In this document: positions 40,237-49,064 of the stretch, one piece after another | How positions within the stretch are numbered: the stretch's first letter is position 1 | Layout: each line of letters begins with the position of its first letter | Origin: Streptomyces vinaceus | GTDB lineage: Bacteria; Actinomycetota; Actinomycetes; Streptomycetales; Streptomycetaceae | Length of the DNA: 64,000 bases | Direction: 5' to 3' | Assembly (NCBI RefSeq): GCF_008704935.1 | Contig: NZ_CP023692.1 | Span: 5,893,501-5,957,500 of the forward strand | Made by a program: the position numbers and the translations under genes | The notes under the pieces: model-generated | What the model was told of the DNA's origin: nothing | The model's input: the letters and a program-made list of their open reading frames with translations, nothing else | Databases searched by the model: none

Positions 40237-41748
40237 TCAGTATCCGATCGGGCCGGAACCGGCGCGGGGAATTCCGAGCTGTGAGCGCAGCCGCCCCATG
40301 ACGTGGTCGCCGAACAGCTCGGTGCAGCGCTCCAGCAGGGCGCCCACCTCCGGATCGCGCAGCGGCAGCGCGGGCGGCGCGTACGGGGACCACAGGCTCT
40401 GCACGCGCTGCGCGGCGAGCCGGCGCAGCCCCGGGTCGGCGTCCGTCAGCAGCTCCACGGAGGCCCGCAGCCCGAGGACGCCGCCGCGGGCGTGCAGCAC
40501 CCGGTAGGCGCCGCGGCGGGTGTGCGCGGGGCGGCCGGGCGCGATGCGCTCCAGCAGCCACTCGGCGGGCAGTCGGGCCGCGACCTGGGCCAGGCTCACG
40601 GACGCCTCACGGGCGACCGCGGCCGACGGGTCGTCGAGCAGGGGCCGCAGCAGGTCCGCGTCGGTGATGTCCAGGGTGCGCAGTCCGGCGACCGCCGCCG
40701 CCCGAACGGCCCCCGCGGGGTGGTCCAGCAGCGCGCGCAGCAGCGGCGCGTCCGCCCGCCGGGCGCATTCGGCGAAGCCGGTGACGGCGTGCGCGGTCAA
40801 CCGGGCCGGGTCCTCGACCAGGGCGCGGCAGAGGGCGTACGGGTCGCCGCCGTCCTGTTTGACGAGCCAGCGCGCGCAGGCCCGTACCAGCCCGGAGCGG
40901 TCGGCGAGGTGCTCGGCCGCCTCGGCGTGGCGCCCGGCGCGGCGCAGGGCGGTGACCCCGCCGGCCCGGACCATCGGCATGTGCCCGCGCAGCAGGGAGT
41001 CGATCGCCTCGTCGTCGGGCCCGTCGGCGGCCAGCGCGGCCAGCGCCGCGTCCGCCCACAGCCGGGCCGTCGCGGGATCCTGCTCCTGGCCGGCCCGCAG
41101 GGCCAGCTCCCGTACGCCGAACAGCCCGGCGCCGAGCGTGAGGCGCGTGGCGAAGCGCCGGGTCGGCAGGTCCCCGCTGCGCCGCAGCCAGCCGAGCACC
41201 GTGTCGGGCTCCTCGCCGGTCATCGTGCGCGCGGGCTTGGCCGCACGGCCCCACCGCGCGGGTTGCGCCGGACGCCAGTAGGGGGCGAGCACCGGCTCCG
41301 GCGCCCGCAGGGCGGTCTCGAACAGCTCCAGCGCCCAGGCACCCTGCTCGCGCCCGCCGAGTCGCAGTACGAGCGGGGTCAGGCCGATCAAGGTGTTCGC
41401 GGGGCGTGCGGCCAGCGCTTCGGCGAGCACCCGCCGCGCGCGCTCGCGTACCGCGGGAACCCAGTCGGCGCACCGGATCGCGACGAGGGGCAGCGGCGGC
41501 TTCGGATCCTGGAGCGCTGCCTCGCGGACCCGGCCGTCGGGGTGGCACAGGCGCACCTCGATCCGGGCCGCGCCGCGCGGGCCCGGGAACCAGGGGGAGT
41601 GGACGCGCCGGATCTCCGCGTCGAAGGCGATCCAGGAGGCCGGCAGGACGGGGCGCGCGACGCCGCCGATCCCGAAGCGCCCGCCGCGCAGCAGGCCCGC
41701 CGCCGCGGCCCGGCCCTCTTCGCTCTGCCGCCGTGCAACGGCTCCCAT
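40237..41748 (-). CDS. Large HEAT-repeat protein, function unknown
   Basis: A 503-residue protein. The N-terminal 80 residues are unique, and the rest is Ala/Leu/Arg-rich helical repeat, clearest at residues 330-470 (HPAGAVRAAAVAGLRTL, DPSAAVAREASVSLAQVA, DADPGLRRLAAQRVQSL). No catalytic motif. The ATG follows GGAGGACAT. Probably a scaffold; it is not similar enough to the HEAT gene at 31.9 kb to be a duplicate. Confidence 0.65.
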   Translation of the reverse strand: MGAVARRQSEEGRAAAAGLLRGGRFGIGGVARPVLPASWIAFDAEIRRVHSPWFPGPRGAARIEVRLCHPDGRVREAALQDPKPPLPLVAIRCADWVPAVRERARRVLAEALAARPANTLIGLTPLVLRLGGREQGAWALELFETALRAPEPVLAPYWRPAQPARWGRAAKPARTMTGEEPDTVLGWLRRSGDLPTRRFATRLTLGAGLFGVRELALRAGQEQDPATARLWADAALAALAADGPDDEAIDSLLRGHMPMVRAGGVTALRRAGRHAEAAEHLADRSGLVRACARWLVKQDGGDPYALCRALVEDPARLTAHAVTGFAECARRADAPLLRALLDHPAGAVRAAAVAGLRTLDITDADLLRPLLDDPSAAVAREASVSLAQVAARLPAEWLLERIAPGRPAHTRRGAYRVLHARGGVLGLRASVELLTDADPGLRRLAAQRVQSLWSPYAPPALPLRDPEVGALLERCTELFGDHVMGRLRSQLGIPRAGSGPIGY

Positions 41749-41846
41749 ATGTCCTCCCCCGGTGGTGCAGACCGCTGATCCTAGGCCTTTCCCGCGGCAG
41801 TCGCCTCTGATATCGCCCTGGTCAGCGGGGTGTCGAACAGGTTCGA

Positions 41847-41880
41847 TTGACGAAACATACGGAGCAGTGCATAGTTATGC
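41847..41880 (+). promoter_or_regulatory. argG promoter with ArgR-type box
   Basis: TTGACG (41847-41852), 17 nt, CATAGT (41870-41875). The perfect inverted repeat GCATAGTTATGC (41869-41880) overlaps the -10 and resembles the argC box, so ArgR probably represses argG as well. Confidence 0.7.
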
Positions 41881-41921
41881 CTGCACCTGGATGTACCGCC
41901 GGAGCCCGGAAGGAGAAGCCC

Positions 41922-43115
41922 GTGACCGACCGCGTCGTACTCGCCTATTCAGGCGGACTGGACACCTCCGTCGCCATCGGCTGGATCGCCGAGGAGACGG
42001 GCGCCGAGGTCATCGCCGTTGCCGTGGACGTCGGCCAGGGCGGCGAGGACCTGGAGGTCATCCGCAAGCGGGCGCTCGCCTGCGGCGCCCTGGAGGCCGA
42101 GGTCGCGGACGCCAGGGACGAGTTCGCCGACGAGTACTGCCTCCCGGCGATCAAGGCCAACGCCCTCTACATGGACCGGTACCCGCTGGTCTCGGCGCTC
42201 TCCCGGCCGGTCATCGTCAAGCACCTGGTCGCCGCCGCCAAGAAGCACGGCGCCGGCACCGTCGCCCACGGCTGCACCGGCAAGGGCAACGACCAGGTCC
42301 GCTTCGAGGCAGGCATCCAGACCCTCGGCCCCGACCTGAAGTGCACCGCCCCGGTCCGCGACTACGCCATGACCCGGGACAAGGCCATCGCCTTCTGCGA
42401 GGCCAAGGGCCTGCCGATCGCGACCACCGGGAAGTCCCCGTACTCCATCGACCAGAACGTCTTCGGTCGCGCCGTCGAGACGGGCTTCCTGGAGGATATC
42501 TGGAAGGCGCCGGTCGAGGACGTCTACGAGTACACCGCGAACCCAGCCGAGCCGCGCGAGGCCGACGAGGTCGTCATCTCCTTCGAGGAAGGCGTCCCCG
42601 TCGCCATCGACGGCGGGCCGGTCACCGTGCTCCAGGCGATCCAGCAGCTCAACGCCCGCGCCGGCGCCCAGGGCATCGGCCGGATCGACATGGTCGAGGA
42701 CCGCCTCGTGGGCATCAAGTCCCGCGAGGTGTACGAGGCCCCCGGCGCGATCGCGCTGATCACCGCGCACCAGGAGCTGGAGAACGTCACCGTCGAGCGC
42801 GAGCTCGCCCGCTACAAGCGGCAGGTCGAGCAGCGCTGGGGCGAGCTGGTCTACGACGGCCTGTGGTTCTCCCCGCTCAAGCGGGCCCTGGACGGCTTCG
42901 TCGACGAGGCGAACCGGCACGTCACCGGCGACATCAGGATGACCCTGCACGGCGGCCGCGCCGTGGTCACCGGCCGCAGGTCGGACGCCTCGCTCTACGA
43001 CTTCAACCTGGCCACCTACGACTCGGGCGACACCTTCGACCAGTCCAAGGCCCAGGGATTCATCGAGATCTTCGGCCTCTCGTCGAAGATCGCGGCACGC
43101 CGCGACCTGGCCTGA
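41922..43115 (+). CDS. argG: Argininosuccinate synthase
   Basis: A 397-residue enzyme joining citrulline and aspartate with ATP. The N-terminal PP-loop is AYSGGLDTS (8-16), with VAHGCTGKGNDQVRFE and SPYSIDQNVFGRAVE further on. The GTG at 41922 follows AAGGAG by about 6 nt; upstream in-frame codons precede the conserved start. It is next to argH, with a partial terminator between. In S. coelicolor I recall argG being elsewhere on the chromosome, so this arrangement may be lineage-specific. Confidence 0.97.
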   Translation: MTDRVVLAYSGGLDTSVAIGWIAEETGAEVIAVAVDVGQGGEDLEVIRKRALACGALEAEVADARDEFADEYCLPAIKANALYMDRYPLVSALSRPVIVKHLVAAAKKHGAGTVAHGCTGKGNDQVRFEAGIQTLGPDLKCTAPVRDYAMTRDKAIAFCEAKGLPIATTGKSPYSIDQNVFGRAVETGFLEDIWKAPVEDVYEYTANPAEPREADEVVISFEEGVPVAIDGGPVTVLQAIQQLNARAGAQGIGRIDMVEDRLVGIKSREVYEAPGAIALITAHQELENVTVERELARYKRQVEQRWGELVYDGLWFSPLKRALDGFVDEANRHVTGDIRMTLHGGRAVVTGRRSDASLYDFNLATYDSGDTFDQSKAQGFIEIFGLSSKIAARRDLA

Positions 43116-43140
43116 GCCCGACTCGTTACGCCAGTACCGA

Positions 43141-43178
43141 GTCGGCCTCCCCGTACCCTCCGCGACGGGGAGGCCGAC
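43141..43178 (+). terminator. Hairpin between argG and argH
   Basis: A 14-bp perfect stem (GTCGGCCTCCCCGT with its complement) and 10-nt loop in the 99-nt argG-argH gap. It could terminate argG or reduce read-through. Confidence 0.6.
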
Positions 43179-43214
43179 GCACATCCACGCACACGTTCTT
43201 GAGGAGCAGCAGCT

Positions 43215-44645
43215 GTGAGCAGCAACAACGGTGGTGACGTCCGGCTCTGGGGCGGCCGGTTCGCCGACGGCCCCGCCGAGGCCCTCGCGAAGCTGTCCGC
43301 GTCGGTCCACTTCGACTGGCGCCTCGCGCCGTACGACATCGCCGGATCCCGTGCCCACGCCCGGGTGCTCGCCAAGGCGGGCCTGCTCACGGCGGACGAG
43401 CTCGACCGCATGATCGCGGGCCTGGACCGGCTCGAAGCCGATGTCGCCGACGGTTCCTTCACCGGGACCATCGCCGACGAAGACGTGCACACCGCCCTGG
43501 AGCGGGGCCTGCTGGAGCGGCTCGGCGCCGACCTCGGCGGCAAACTGCGCGCGGGCCGGTCCCGCAACGACCAGGTGGCCACCCTCTTCCGGATGTACCT
43601 GCGCGACCACGCCCGGATCGTCGGCGGCCTGATCGCCGACCTCCAGGACGCGCTCGTCGGCCTCGCCGAGACGCACCACGACGTGGCCATGCCGGGCCGG
43701 ACCCACCTCCAGCACGCGCAGCCGGTGCTCTTCGCGCACCACGTACTGGCCCACGTGCAGTCGCTGTCCCGGGACGCGGAGCGGCTGCGGCAGTGGGACA
43801 CCCGGACCGCGGTCTCCCCGTACGGCTCGGGCGCGCTGGCCGGCTCCTCGCTGGGGCTGGACCCGGAGGCGGTCGCCGCCGACCTGGGCTTCGAGCGGGG
43901 CTCGGTCGGCAACTCGATCGACGGCACGGCCTCGCGCGACTTCGTCGCCGAGTTCGCCTTCATCACCGCGATGATCGGGATCAACCTGTCCCGGATCGCG
44001 GAGGAGATCATCATCTGGAACACGAAGGAGTTCTCCTTCGTGACCTTGCACGACGCCTTCTCCACCGGCTCGTCGATCATGCCGCAGAAGAAGAACCCTG
44101 ACATCGCGGAGCTGGCGCGCGGCAAGTCGGGCCGGCTCATCGGCAACCTGACGGGCCTGCTCGCCACGCTGAAGGCGCTGCCGCTGGCCTACAACCGCGA
44201 CCTTCAGGAGGACAAGGAGCCGGTCTTCGACTCCTGCGACACCCTTGAGGTCCTGCTCCCGGCCTTCACCGGGATGATGGCCACCCTCACGGTCAACCGG
44301 GAGCGGATGGAGGAGCTGGCACCGGCCGGTTTCTCCCTCGCCACGGACATCGCGGAGTGGCTGGTCAAGCAGGGCGTGCCGTTCCGCGTCGCGCACGAGG
44401 TGGCCGGCGAGTGCGTCAAGGAGTGCGAGGCGCTCGGGATCGAGCTGGACGAGCTCACGGACGAGCAGTTCGCGAAGATCTCGGAGCACCTGACCCCGCA
44501 GGTGCGCACCGTGCTCAACGTGCCGGGCGCCCTCGCCTCCCGCAACGGCCGCGGCGGCACGGCCCCCTCGGCGGTCGCGAAGCAGCTCGCGGAGCTGAAG
44601 GCCGACCTGGTCATCCAGCACGCCTGGGCCACCCACAAGCAGTAG
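43215..44645 (+). CDS. argH: Argininosuccinate lyase
   Basis: A 476-residue fumarase-superfamily lyase splitting argininosuccinate to arginine and fumarate. It contains the catalytic signature GSSIMPQKKNPD (from about residue 285), RNDQVAT and the THLQHAQP segment. GTG start with GAGGAG 8 nt upstream. Last step of the arginine pathway; closed by a strong terminator. Confidence 0.97.
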   Translation: MSSNNGGDVRLWGGRFADGPAEALAKLSASVHFDWRLAPYDIAGSRAHARVLAKAGLLTADELDRMIAGLDRLEADVADGSFTGTIADEDVHTALERGLLERLGADLGGKLRAGRSRNDQVATLFRMYLRDHARIVGGLIADLQDALVGLAETHHDVAMPGRTHLQHAQPVLFAHHVLAHVQSLSRDAERLRQWDTRTAVSPYGSGALAGSSLGLDPEAVAADLGFERGSVGNSIDGTASRDFVAEFAFITAMIGINLSRIAEEIIIWNTKEFSFVTLHDAFSTGSSIMPQKKNPDIAELARGKSGRLIGNLTGLLATLKALPLAYNRDLQEDKEPVFDSCDTLEVLLPAFTGMMATLTVNRERMEELAPAGFSLATDIAEWLVKQGVPFRVAHEVAGECVKECEALGIELDELTDEQFAKISEHLTPQVRTVLNVPGALASRNGRGGTAPSAVAKQLAELKADLVIQHAWATHKQ

Positions 44646-44760
44646 CCACCCACACGCAGTAGCCGCACGGCGCTGCCCCTTCGCCCCGCGGCCCTGCGGC
44701 CCGCACGCCCGCCACCCCTCCGGGGGCCCGGGCCCTGCACCCCCGCACGCCGTGGCATGC

Positions 44761-44801
44761 CCGCAGGGGCGGCCGGAGCCCGTCTCCGGCCGCCCCTGCG
44801 G
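44761..44801. terminator. Bidirectional terminator, argH / HAD gene
   Basis: Perfect 18-bp stem with a 5-nt loop between convergent genes. Confidence 0.85.
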
Positions 44802-44804
44802 CGT

Positions 44805-45323
44805 TCACCGCGCCCAGTGCGCCAGCGCGTCGAAGTCCGGCCGGGTCAGACCGATCCGCTCGTCGATCCGCATCAGGAGGGCGCGCGCGGGATGGCGCTG
44901 CTCCGCGTACTCCCGGTCCATCTCGGTGATGTCGTCGTCGATCCAGGCGAACTCGCGGGTGCCCGCGTACTCCAGGACGTACTGCGTCTTCCAGAAGGTC
45001 CCGCGCGGCGCGCGCCCGTGCATCTGCGGCCAGTCGATGAACGGCAGGCGCGGCAGGCCCAGGTGCGGGCCTATCCAGTCGTTCGCCTCGTCCTTCCACG
45101 TGGTGGCCCACACCAGCTCGTAGGCGTCCGCCAGCGCGAGCAGCTCCGCGCCGTGGTCGTGGTTCAGCCAGACCCGCAGCGGCCGCGGGCTCTCGGCCGG
45201 CGTCCAGCCGGTCGGACGCATCCGGTGGGTGGTGTAGCCCTCCGGGCGGCGCTCGGCCTGAGCCGCGTACGGGTTCAGCGGGCCGTCCACGTCGATCAGC
45301 AGCAGTGGCTTCGTGTGCTTCAT
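44805..45323 (-). CDS. HAD-like hydrolase (HAD_SAK-type)
   Basis: A 172-residue small HAD protein without a cap domain: motif I LLLIDVDGPLNPY (about 8-20), motif II-like WATTWKDEAN and motif III/IV WIDDDITEMD. It resembles the HAD domain of Swiss-army-knife RNA repair proteins (polynucleotide phosphatase-like). AAAGGA is about 10 nt before the ATG. It is divergent from the TetR gene across an 89-nt gap that contains the TetR-type operator. Confidence 0.7.
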   Translation of the reverse strand: MKHTKPLLLIDVDGPLNPYAAQAERRPEGYTTHRMRPTGWTPAESPRPLRVWLNHDHGAELLALADAYELVWATTWKDEANDWIGPHLGLPRLPFIDWPQMHGRAPRGTFWKTQYVLEYAGTREFAWIDDDITEMDREYAEQRHPARALLMRIDERIGLTRPDFDALAHWAR

Positions 45324-45343
45324 GGGGTGAGGATTCCTTTCCG

Positions 45344-45359
45344 GCTGCCCCGGGGCAGC
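45344..45359 (+). terminator. Palindrome with T-run in the HAD/TetR gap
   Basis: GCTGCCCC/GGGGCAGC is followed at 45363-45367 by TTTTT. In the plus direction it looks like a small intrinsic terminator insulating the tetR promoter; in the minus direction it would be in the HAD mRNA leader. Confidence 0.35.
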
Positions 45360-45375
45360 TCATTTTTGCCTCGTG

Positions 45376-45413
45376 TGAGACATTCGCGTCTCATTCGGGG
45401 TATGCTTGTCTCA
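45376..45413 (+). promoter_or_regulatory. TetR operator and leaderless promoter
   Basis: TGAGAC-ATTCGC-GTCTCA (45376-45393) is a perfect inverted repeat, and the half site TGTCTCA recurs at 45407-45413 over the start codon. The -10 TATGCT (45401-45406) lies 6 nt before the ATG. Autoregulation is likely. Confidence 0.6.
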
Positions 45414-45964
45414 TGGCCATGGATCGTGACCAGGTGCTCCGCGACGCCGCAGCCCTGCTCTCCCGCAAATCGACCGCCACGATGGACGAGGTCGCCCGCG
45501 CCGCAGGCATCGGGCGCGCGACCCTCCACCGGCACTTCGCCGGGCGCGACGCCCTCGTACGGGCCCTCGAAGAACTCGGCATCCGCCAGTTCGAGGCGGC
45601 CTTCGACAACGCCCGCCTCGACGAGGGCACCGCGGTCGAGGCCCTGCGCCGCCTCGTCGCCGAGGCCGAGCGCGACGCCCAGCTGCTGGCCTTCCTCGTC
45701 ACGGAGAACCAGCTCTTCGAGGGCGACCAGGTCAACGAGGGATGGGCCCGGCTCGACGCCCGCGTCAGCGCGCTCTTCCGGCGCGGCCAGGCGGAGGGCG
45801 ACATCCGCATCGACCTGAGCCCCGCCTGGCTCACCGAGGCCCTCTACGGCCTCATCGGCACCTGCGCCTGGGCCGTCATGGACGGCCGGGTCGCCGCGAA
45901 GGACTTCCAGTACATGATCATCGAGCTGCTGCTCGGTGGCGCACGACGGAGCGTGGAGAAATGA
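45413..45964 (+). CDS. TetR-family regulator of the adjacent efflux pump
   Basis: A 183-residue repressor with an N-terminal three-helix HTH (about 10-50: RDAAALLSRKSTATMDEVARAAGIGRATLHRHF) and a helical ligand domain. The ATG is probably the first base of the transcript. Its stop overlaps the MFS start (ATGA), so regulator and pump are made together. The palindrome upstream fits self-repression relieved by the pump substrate. Confidence 0.9.
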   Translation: MAMDRDQVLRDAAALLSRKSTATMDEVARAAGIGRATLHRHFAGRDALVRALEELGIRQFEAAFDNARLDEGTAVEALRRLVAEAERDAQLLAFLVTENQLFEGDQVNEGWARLDARVSALFRRGQAEGDIRIDLSPAWLTEALYGLIGTCAWAVMDGRVAAKDFQYMIIELLLGGARRSVEK

Positions 45965-47517
45965 GCCGCACGGAACAGCTGACCAAGGGGCAGGGGACGG
46001 AGGCGAGCGGGGCCAAGGGGAGCAAGGGGCGCTGGCTGGCGCTCTCCGTGCTCGTCCTGGCGGTCCTGCTGGTCGCGGTGGACGCCACCGTACTCGGCCT
46101 CGCCACGCCCTCCCTCAGCGAGGACCTCAAGCCGTCCGGCACCCAGCTGCTGTGGATCGGCGACATCTACTCGTTCGTCATCGCCGGCCTGCTCGTCTCC
46201 ATGGGCTCCCTCGGCGACCGCATCGGCCGCAAGAAGCTGCTCCTGGCGGGCGCGACCGCCTTCGGCGCCGTCTCCGTCCTCAACGCCTACGCCACCAGCC
46301 CCGAGATGATGATCGTGGCCCGGGCCCTGCTCGGCGTGGCCGGCGCGACGCTGATGCCCTCGACCCTCGCGCTGATCCGGAACATCTTCCACGACCCCAA
46401 GGAGCGCAGCCTCGCCATCGGCATCTGGGGCGCCACCGCCTCGGCCGGCGCGGCGATAGGCCCGGTCGTCGGCGGAGCCCTGCTCCAGCACTTCTGGTGG
46501 GGCTCGGTCTTCCTCATCAACCTGCCCGTGATGGTCGCCCTGGTCCTCGTCGGCATCAAGCTGCTGCCCGAGTCCAAGAACCCGGTCGCCGGCCCCTGGG
46601 ACCTGCTGAGCGTCGCCCTCTCCCTCGTCGGCGTCATCGGCGTGGTCTACGCCGTCAAGGAAATCGCCACCCACGGCGTGACCTGGGGCGTCGCGGTCTC
46701 CGCCGGTCTCGGCGCCGCGTGCCTGTACGCCTTCGTCCGCCGCCAGTTCAGCCTGCCGTCGCCCCTCCTCGACATGCGGCTCTTCAAGCACCGCGGCTTC
46801 TCCGGCGCGGTCCTGGCCGACCTGCTGACCGTCTTCGGCCTCTCAGGCCTCGTCTTCTTCCTCTCCCAGTTCCTCCAGCTCGTCCAGGGCCGCGACCCCC
46901 TGGAGGCGGGTCTGGCCGAACTGCCCGCCGCCATCGGCGCCGTGGTCACCGGCCTGGTCGCCGGCCGCTACGCCCGCCGGTACTCGGTGCGGTCGATCGT
47001 CACCGGCGGCCTCGCGGCCATCGGCCTCGCGCTCGGCGCGCTCACCCTGATCCACAAGGAGAGCGGCTACCCGCTGCTCGGCGCGGCCCTGCTGGTCGTC
47101 GGCCTCGGCGCCGGCTTCTCCTTCACCGTCACCGCCGACGTGATCCTCTCCAGCGTCCCCAAGGAGCAGGCGGGCTCGGCCTCGGCCGTCTCCGAGACCG
47201 CGTACGAACTCGGCGCCGCCCTCGGCATCGCCCTGCTCGGCTCCGTCGTCACCGGCGTCTACCAGGGCTTCACCGCCCCGGCCTCGGTCCCCGGGCCGGT
47301 CGCCGACGCCGCCCACGAATCGCTGGGCGGGGCCGTCGAAGCCGCCAAGGTGCTGGATCCGGCGACCGCGCAGACCATGGTGGGCGCCGCTCAGGACGCC
47401 TTCGTGGACGGCCTGCGCTTCGCCTCCGGCGTGGGCGCGGCCGTGCTGCTCGCCACCGCGGTGGCCGCCTGGTTCCTGCTCAGGGGCCAGCGGCTCCAGG
47501 ACGGCGTCGAGCACTGA
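45961..47517 (+). CDS. MFS drug efflux transporter (DHA2 type)
   Basis: A 518-residue transporter with about 14 transmembrane helices. Motif A-like segment GSLGDRIGRKKLL follows helix 2, and WRSVFLINLPV-like WGSVFLINLPV marks the QacA/EmrB (DHA2) group; DATVLGLATPSL is the helix-1 motif D. The substrate is probably a cationic or lipophilic drug. Coupled to the TetR gene by a 4-nt overlap. Confidence 0.92.
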   Translation: MSRTEQLTKGQGTEASGAKGSKGRWLALSVLVLAVLLVAVDATVLGLATPSLSEDLKPSGTQLLWIGDIYSFVIAGLLVSMGSLGDRIGRKKLLLAGATAFGAVSVLNAYATSPEMMIVARALLGVAGATLMPSTLALIRNIFHDPKERSLAIGIWGATASAGAAIGPVVGGALLQHFWWGSVFLINLPVMVALVLVGIKLLPESKNPVAGPWDLLSVALSLVGVIGVVYAVKEIATHGVTWGVAVSAGLGAACLYAFVRRQFSLPSPLLDMRLFKHRGFSGAVLADLLTVFGLSGLVFFLSQFLQLVQGRDPLEAGLAELPAAIGAVVTGLVAGRYARRYSVRSIVTGGLAAIGLALGALTLIHKESGYPLLGAALLVVGLGAGFSFTVTADVILSSVPKEQAGSASAVSETAYELGAALGIALLGSVVTGVYQGFTAPASVPGPVADAAHESLGGAVEAAKVLDPATAQTMVGAAQDAFVDGLRFASGVGAAVLLATAVAAWFLLRGQRLQDGVEH

Positions 47518-47549
47518 CGTACCGCCAGCGGGTGCTGACGCGACCGGAG

Positions 47550-47578
47550 TTGACAGTCGATCACGGTCGCGGCAGCAT
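47550..47578 (+). promoter_or_regulatory. Leaderless promoter of the beta-helix gene
   Basis: TTGACA (47550-47555), 17-nt spacer, CAGCAT (47573-47578), then 7 nt to the GTG: a near-consensus vegetative promoter whose start site coincides with the start codon. Confidence 0.6.
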
Positions 47579-47585
47579 CCCGGCG

Positions 47586-49061
47586 GTGGAGATCAACGAG
47601 CTGACCCCGGCGGAACGCCGCGTATGGGAGGCCTTCCCGCGCGGCGAGGGCGTCGACTTCCGGGAAGGCCCCGACGAGGACGCCTGCGACGGACGCGACT
47701 GGGGGCCCGAGCGCACGGTACGCGCCGAGGTGATCGCCGCCCTCCTGCTCAGCGACCCCGCCCCGTCGGGGCAGGTCCCCGGGATCAACGTGCGCGGCGT
47801 CCGGATCATCGGGAAGCTGGATCTCAAGTACGCGGTCATCGAGCATCCGATCCGGCTCCGCGCCTGCTGGTTCGAGCGCAAACCCCAGCTGTACGGGGCC
47901 CGGCTGCGGGCCCTGGTCCTGACCGACTCGGCGCTGCCCGGACTGACCGCGTCCACCCTCTGCGTCGACATCACCCTGCGGCTCAACTGCTGTCACGTCA
48001 CGGGTCCGGTCCGGCTCACGGGGGCCCGGATAGCAGGCGGCCTCTTCCTCCAGGGAGCGGTCATCCGGCCGGGCACCCTCTCCGACGAGCAGGGCGAACC
48101 CCCGCTCCAGCTCAACCACGCCGAAATAGGCACCGACATCATCGCCGACGAGCTCACCGTCCACGGCCAGCTCCGGATCAACGGCGCCACCATCGCCGGC
48201 CTGATCAGCCTGGACCGGGCCAAGCTCATCAACCCCGGCGGGATCGCCCTCCACGCCGAGACCGTCTCCGTCGGAACCGACCTGCGCGGCCACCGGCTGG
48301 AAGCCGAAGGGATGGTGAACCTCACCGGCGCCCGCATCCCCGGCCAGCTGATCCTCACCCGCGCGCGCCTGGCCAACCGGGACGGAGTGGCCCTGCGGGC
48401 CAGCAGCTGCGCGATCGGCGAGTTCTGGCTCAGGCTGTGCCCGCCCATCGACGGCATCGTGAACCTGCGCCGGAGCCAGCTGGACATGCTCTACGCCGAA
48501 CCCGGCGTCTGGCCGCCGGTGATCCGCACGGAAGGGCTCACCTACCGGGTCCTGCACCCCCACCTGCCCGCCGAGGAGCGGCTGCCCGCGCTGGAGCGCG
48601 AGGAGTCCGGGTACCTCCCGTACGCGTACGAGCGGCTCGCGGCCGCCTACCGCACGGTCGGGGACGAGGCGGGGGCGCGGACCGTACAGCTGGCCAAGCT
48701 GCGCCGGCACCGCCGGACCCTGCCCCGGCACGCCAGGGCCTGGGGGCTGCTCCAGGAGGTCACCGTCGGCTACGGGTTCCGGCCGCTGCGGGCGGCGGGC
48801 TGGCTGGCGGCGCTGCTGCTGACGGGCTCGATCGCGTACGGCCTGCACCCGCCGAGGGAGCTCAAGGCAGGGGAGGCGCCGGAGTTCAATCCGGTGTTCT
48901 ACACGATCGACCTGATGCTGCCGATCGTCGGCTTCGGCCAGGAGGGCGCCTTCGCGCCGAACGGCTGGTACCAGTGGCTCTCGTACGTGCTGATCGTGAC
49001 CGGCTGGGTCCTCGCCACGACGACCGCGGCGGGCGTCAGCCGGTCACTCCAGCGCCAGTAG
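47586..49061 (+). CDS. Beta-helix protein with channel-like membrane C-terminus
   Basis: A 491-residue protein often labelled membrane oxidoreductase in streptomycetes, but I see no cofactor motif. Residues about 60-330 are regular short beta-strand repeats (for example VRLTGARIAGGLFLQGA, LRINGATIAGLISLDRA, VNLTGARIPGQLILTRA) like a pentapeptide-type helix. Then come two transmembrane helices (about 400-420 and 463-486) around a hydrophobic loop with IVGFGQEGAF, which looks like a two-helix ion-channel module. The function is unknown; sensing plus conductance is an inference. Confidence 0.6.
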   Translation: MEINELTPAERRVWEAFPRGEGVDFREGPDEDACDGRDWGPERTVRAEVIAALLLSDPAPSGQVPGINVRGVRIIGKLDLKYAVIEHPIRLRACWFERKPQLYGARLRALVLTDSALPGLTASTLCVDITLRLNCCHVTGPVRLTGARIAGGLFLQGAVIRPGTLSDEQGEPPLQLNHAEIGTDIIADELTVHGQLRINGATIAGLISLDRAKLINPGGIALHAETVSVGTDLRGHRLEAEGMVNLTGARIPGQLILTRARLANRDGVALRASSCAIGEFWLRLCPPIDGIVNLRRSQLDMLYAEPGVWPPVIRTEGLTYRVLHPHLPAEERLPALEREESGYLPYAYERLAAAYRTVGDEAGARTVQLAKLRRHRRTLPRHARAWGLLQEVTVGYGFRPLRAAGWLAALLLTGSIAYGLHPPRELKAGEAPEFNPVFYTIDLMLPIVGFGQEGAFAPNGWYQWLSYVLIVTGWVLATTTAAGVSRSLQRQ

Positions 49062-49064
49062 GGG

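Noticed and set aside
45936..49061. 1041-codon plus-strand frame as one protein
   Set aside because: The first 540 codons are a shadow of the MFS gene; the real protein begins at GTG 47586 behind a good promoter.
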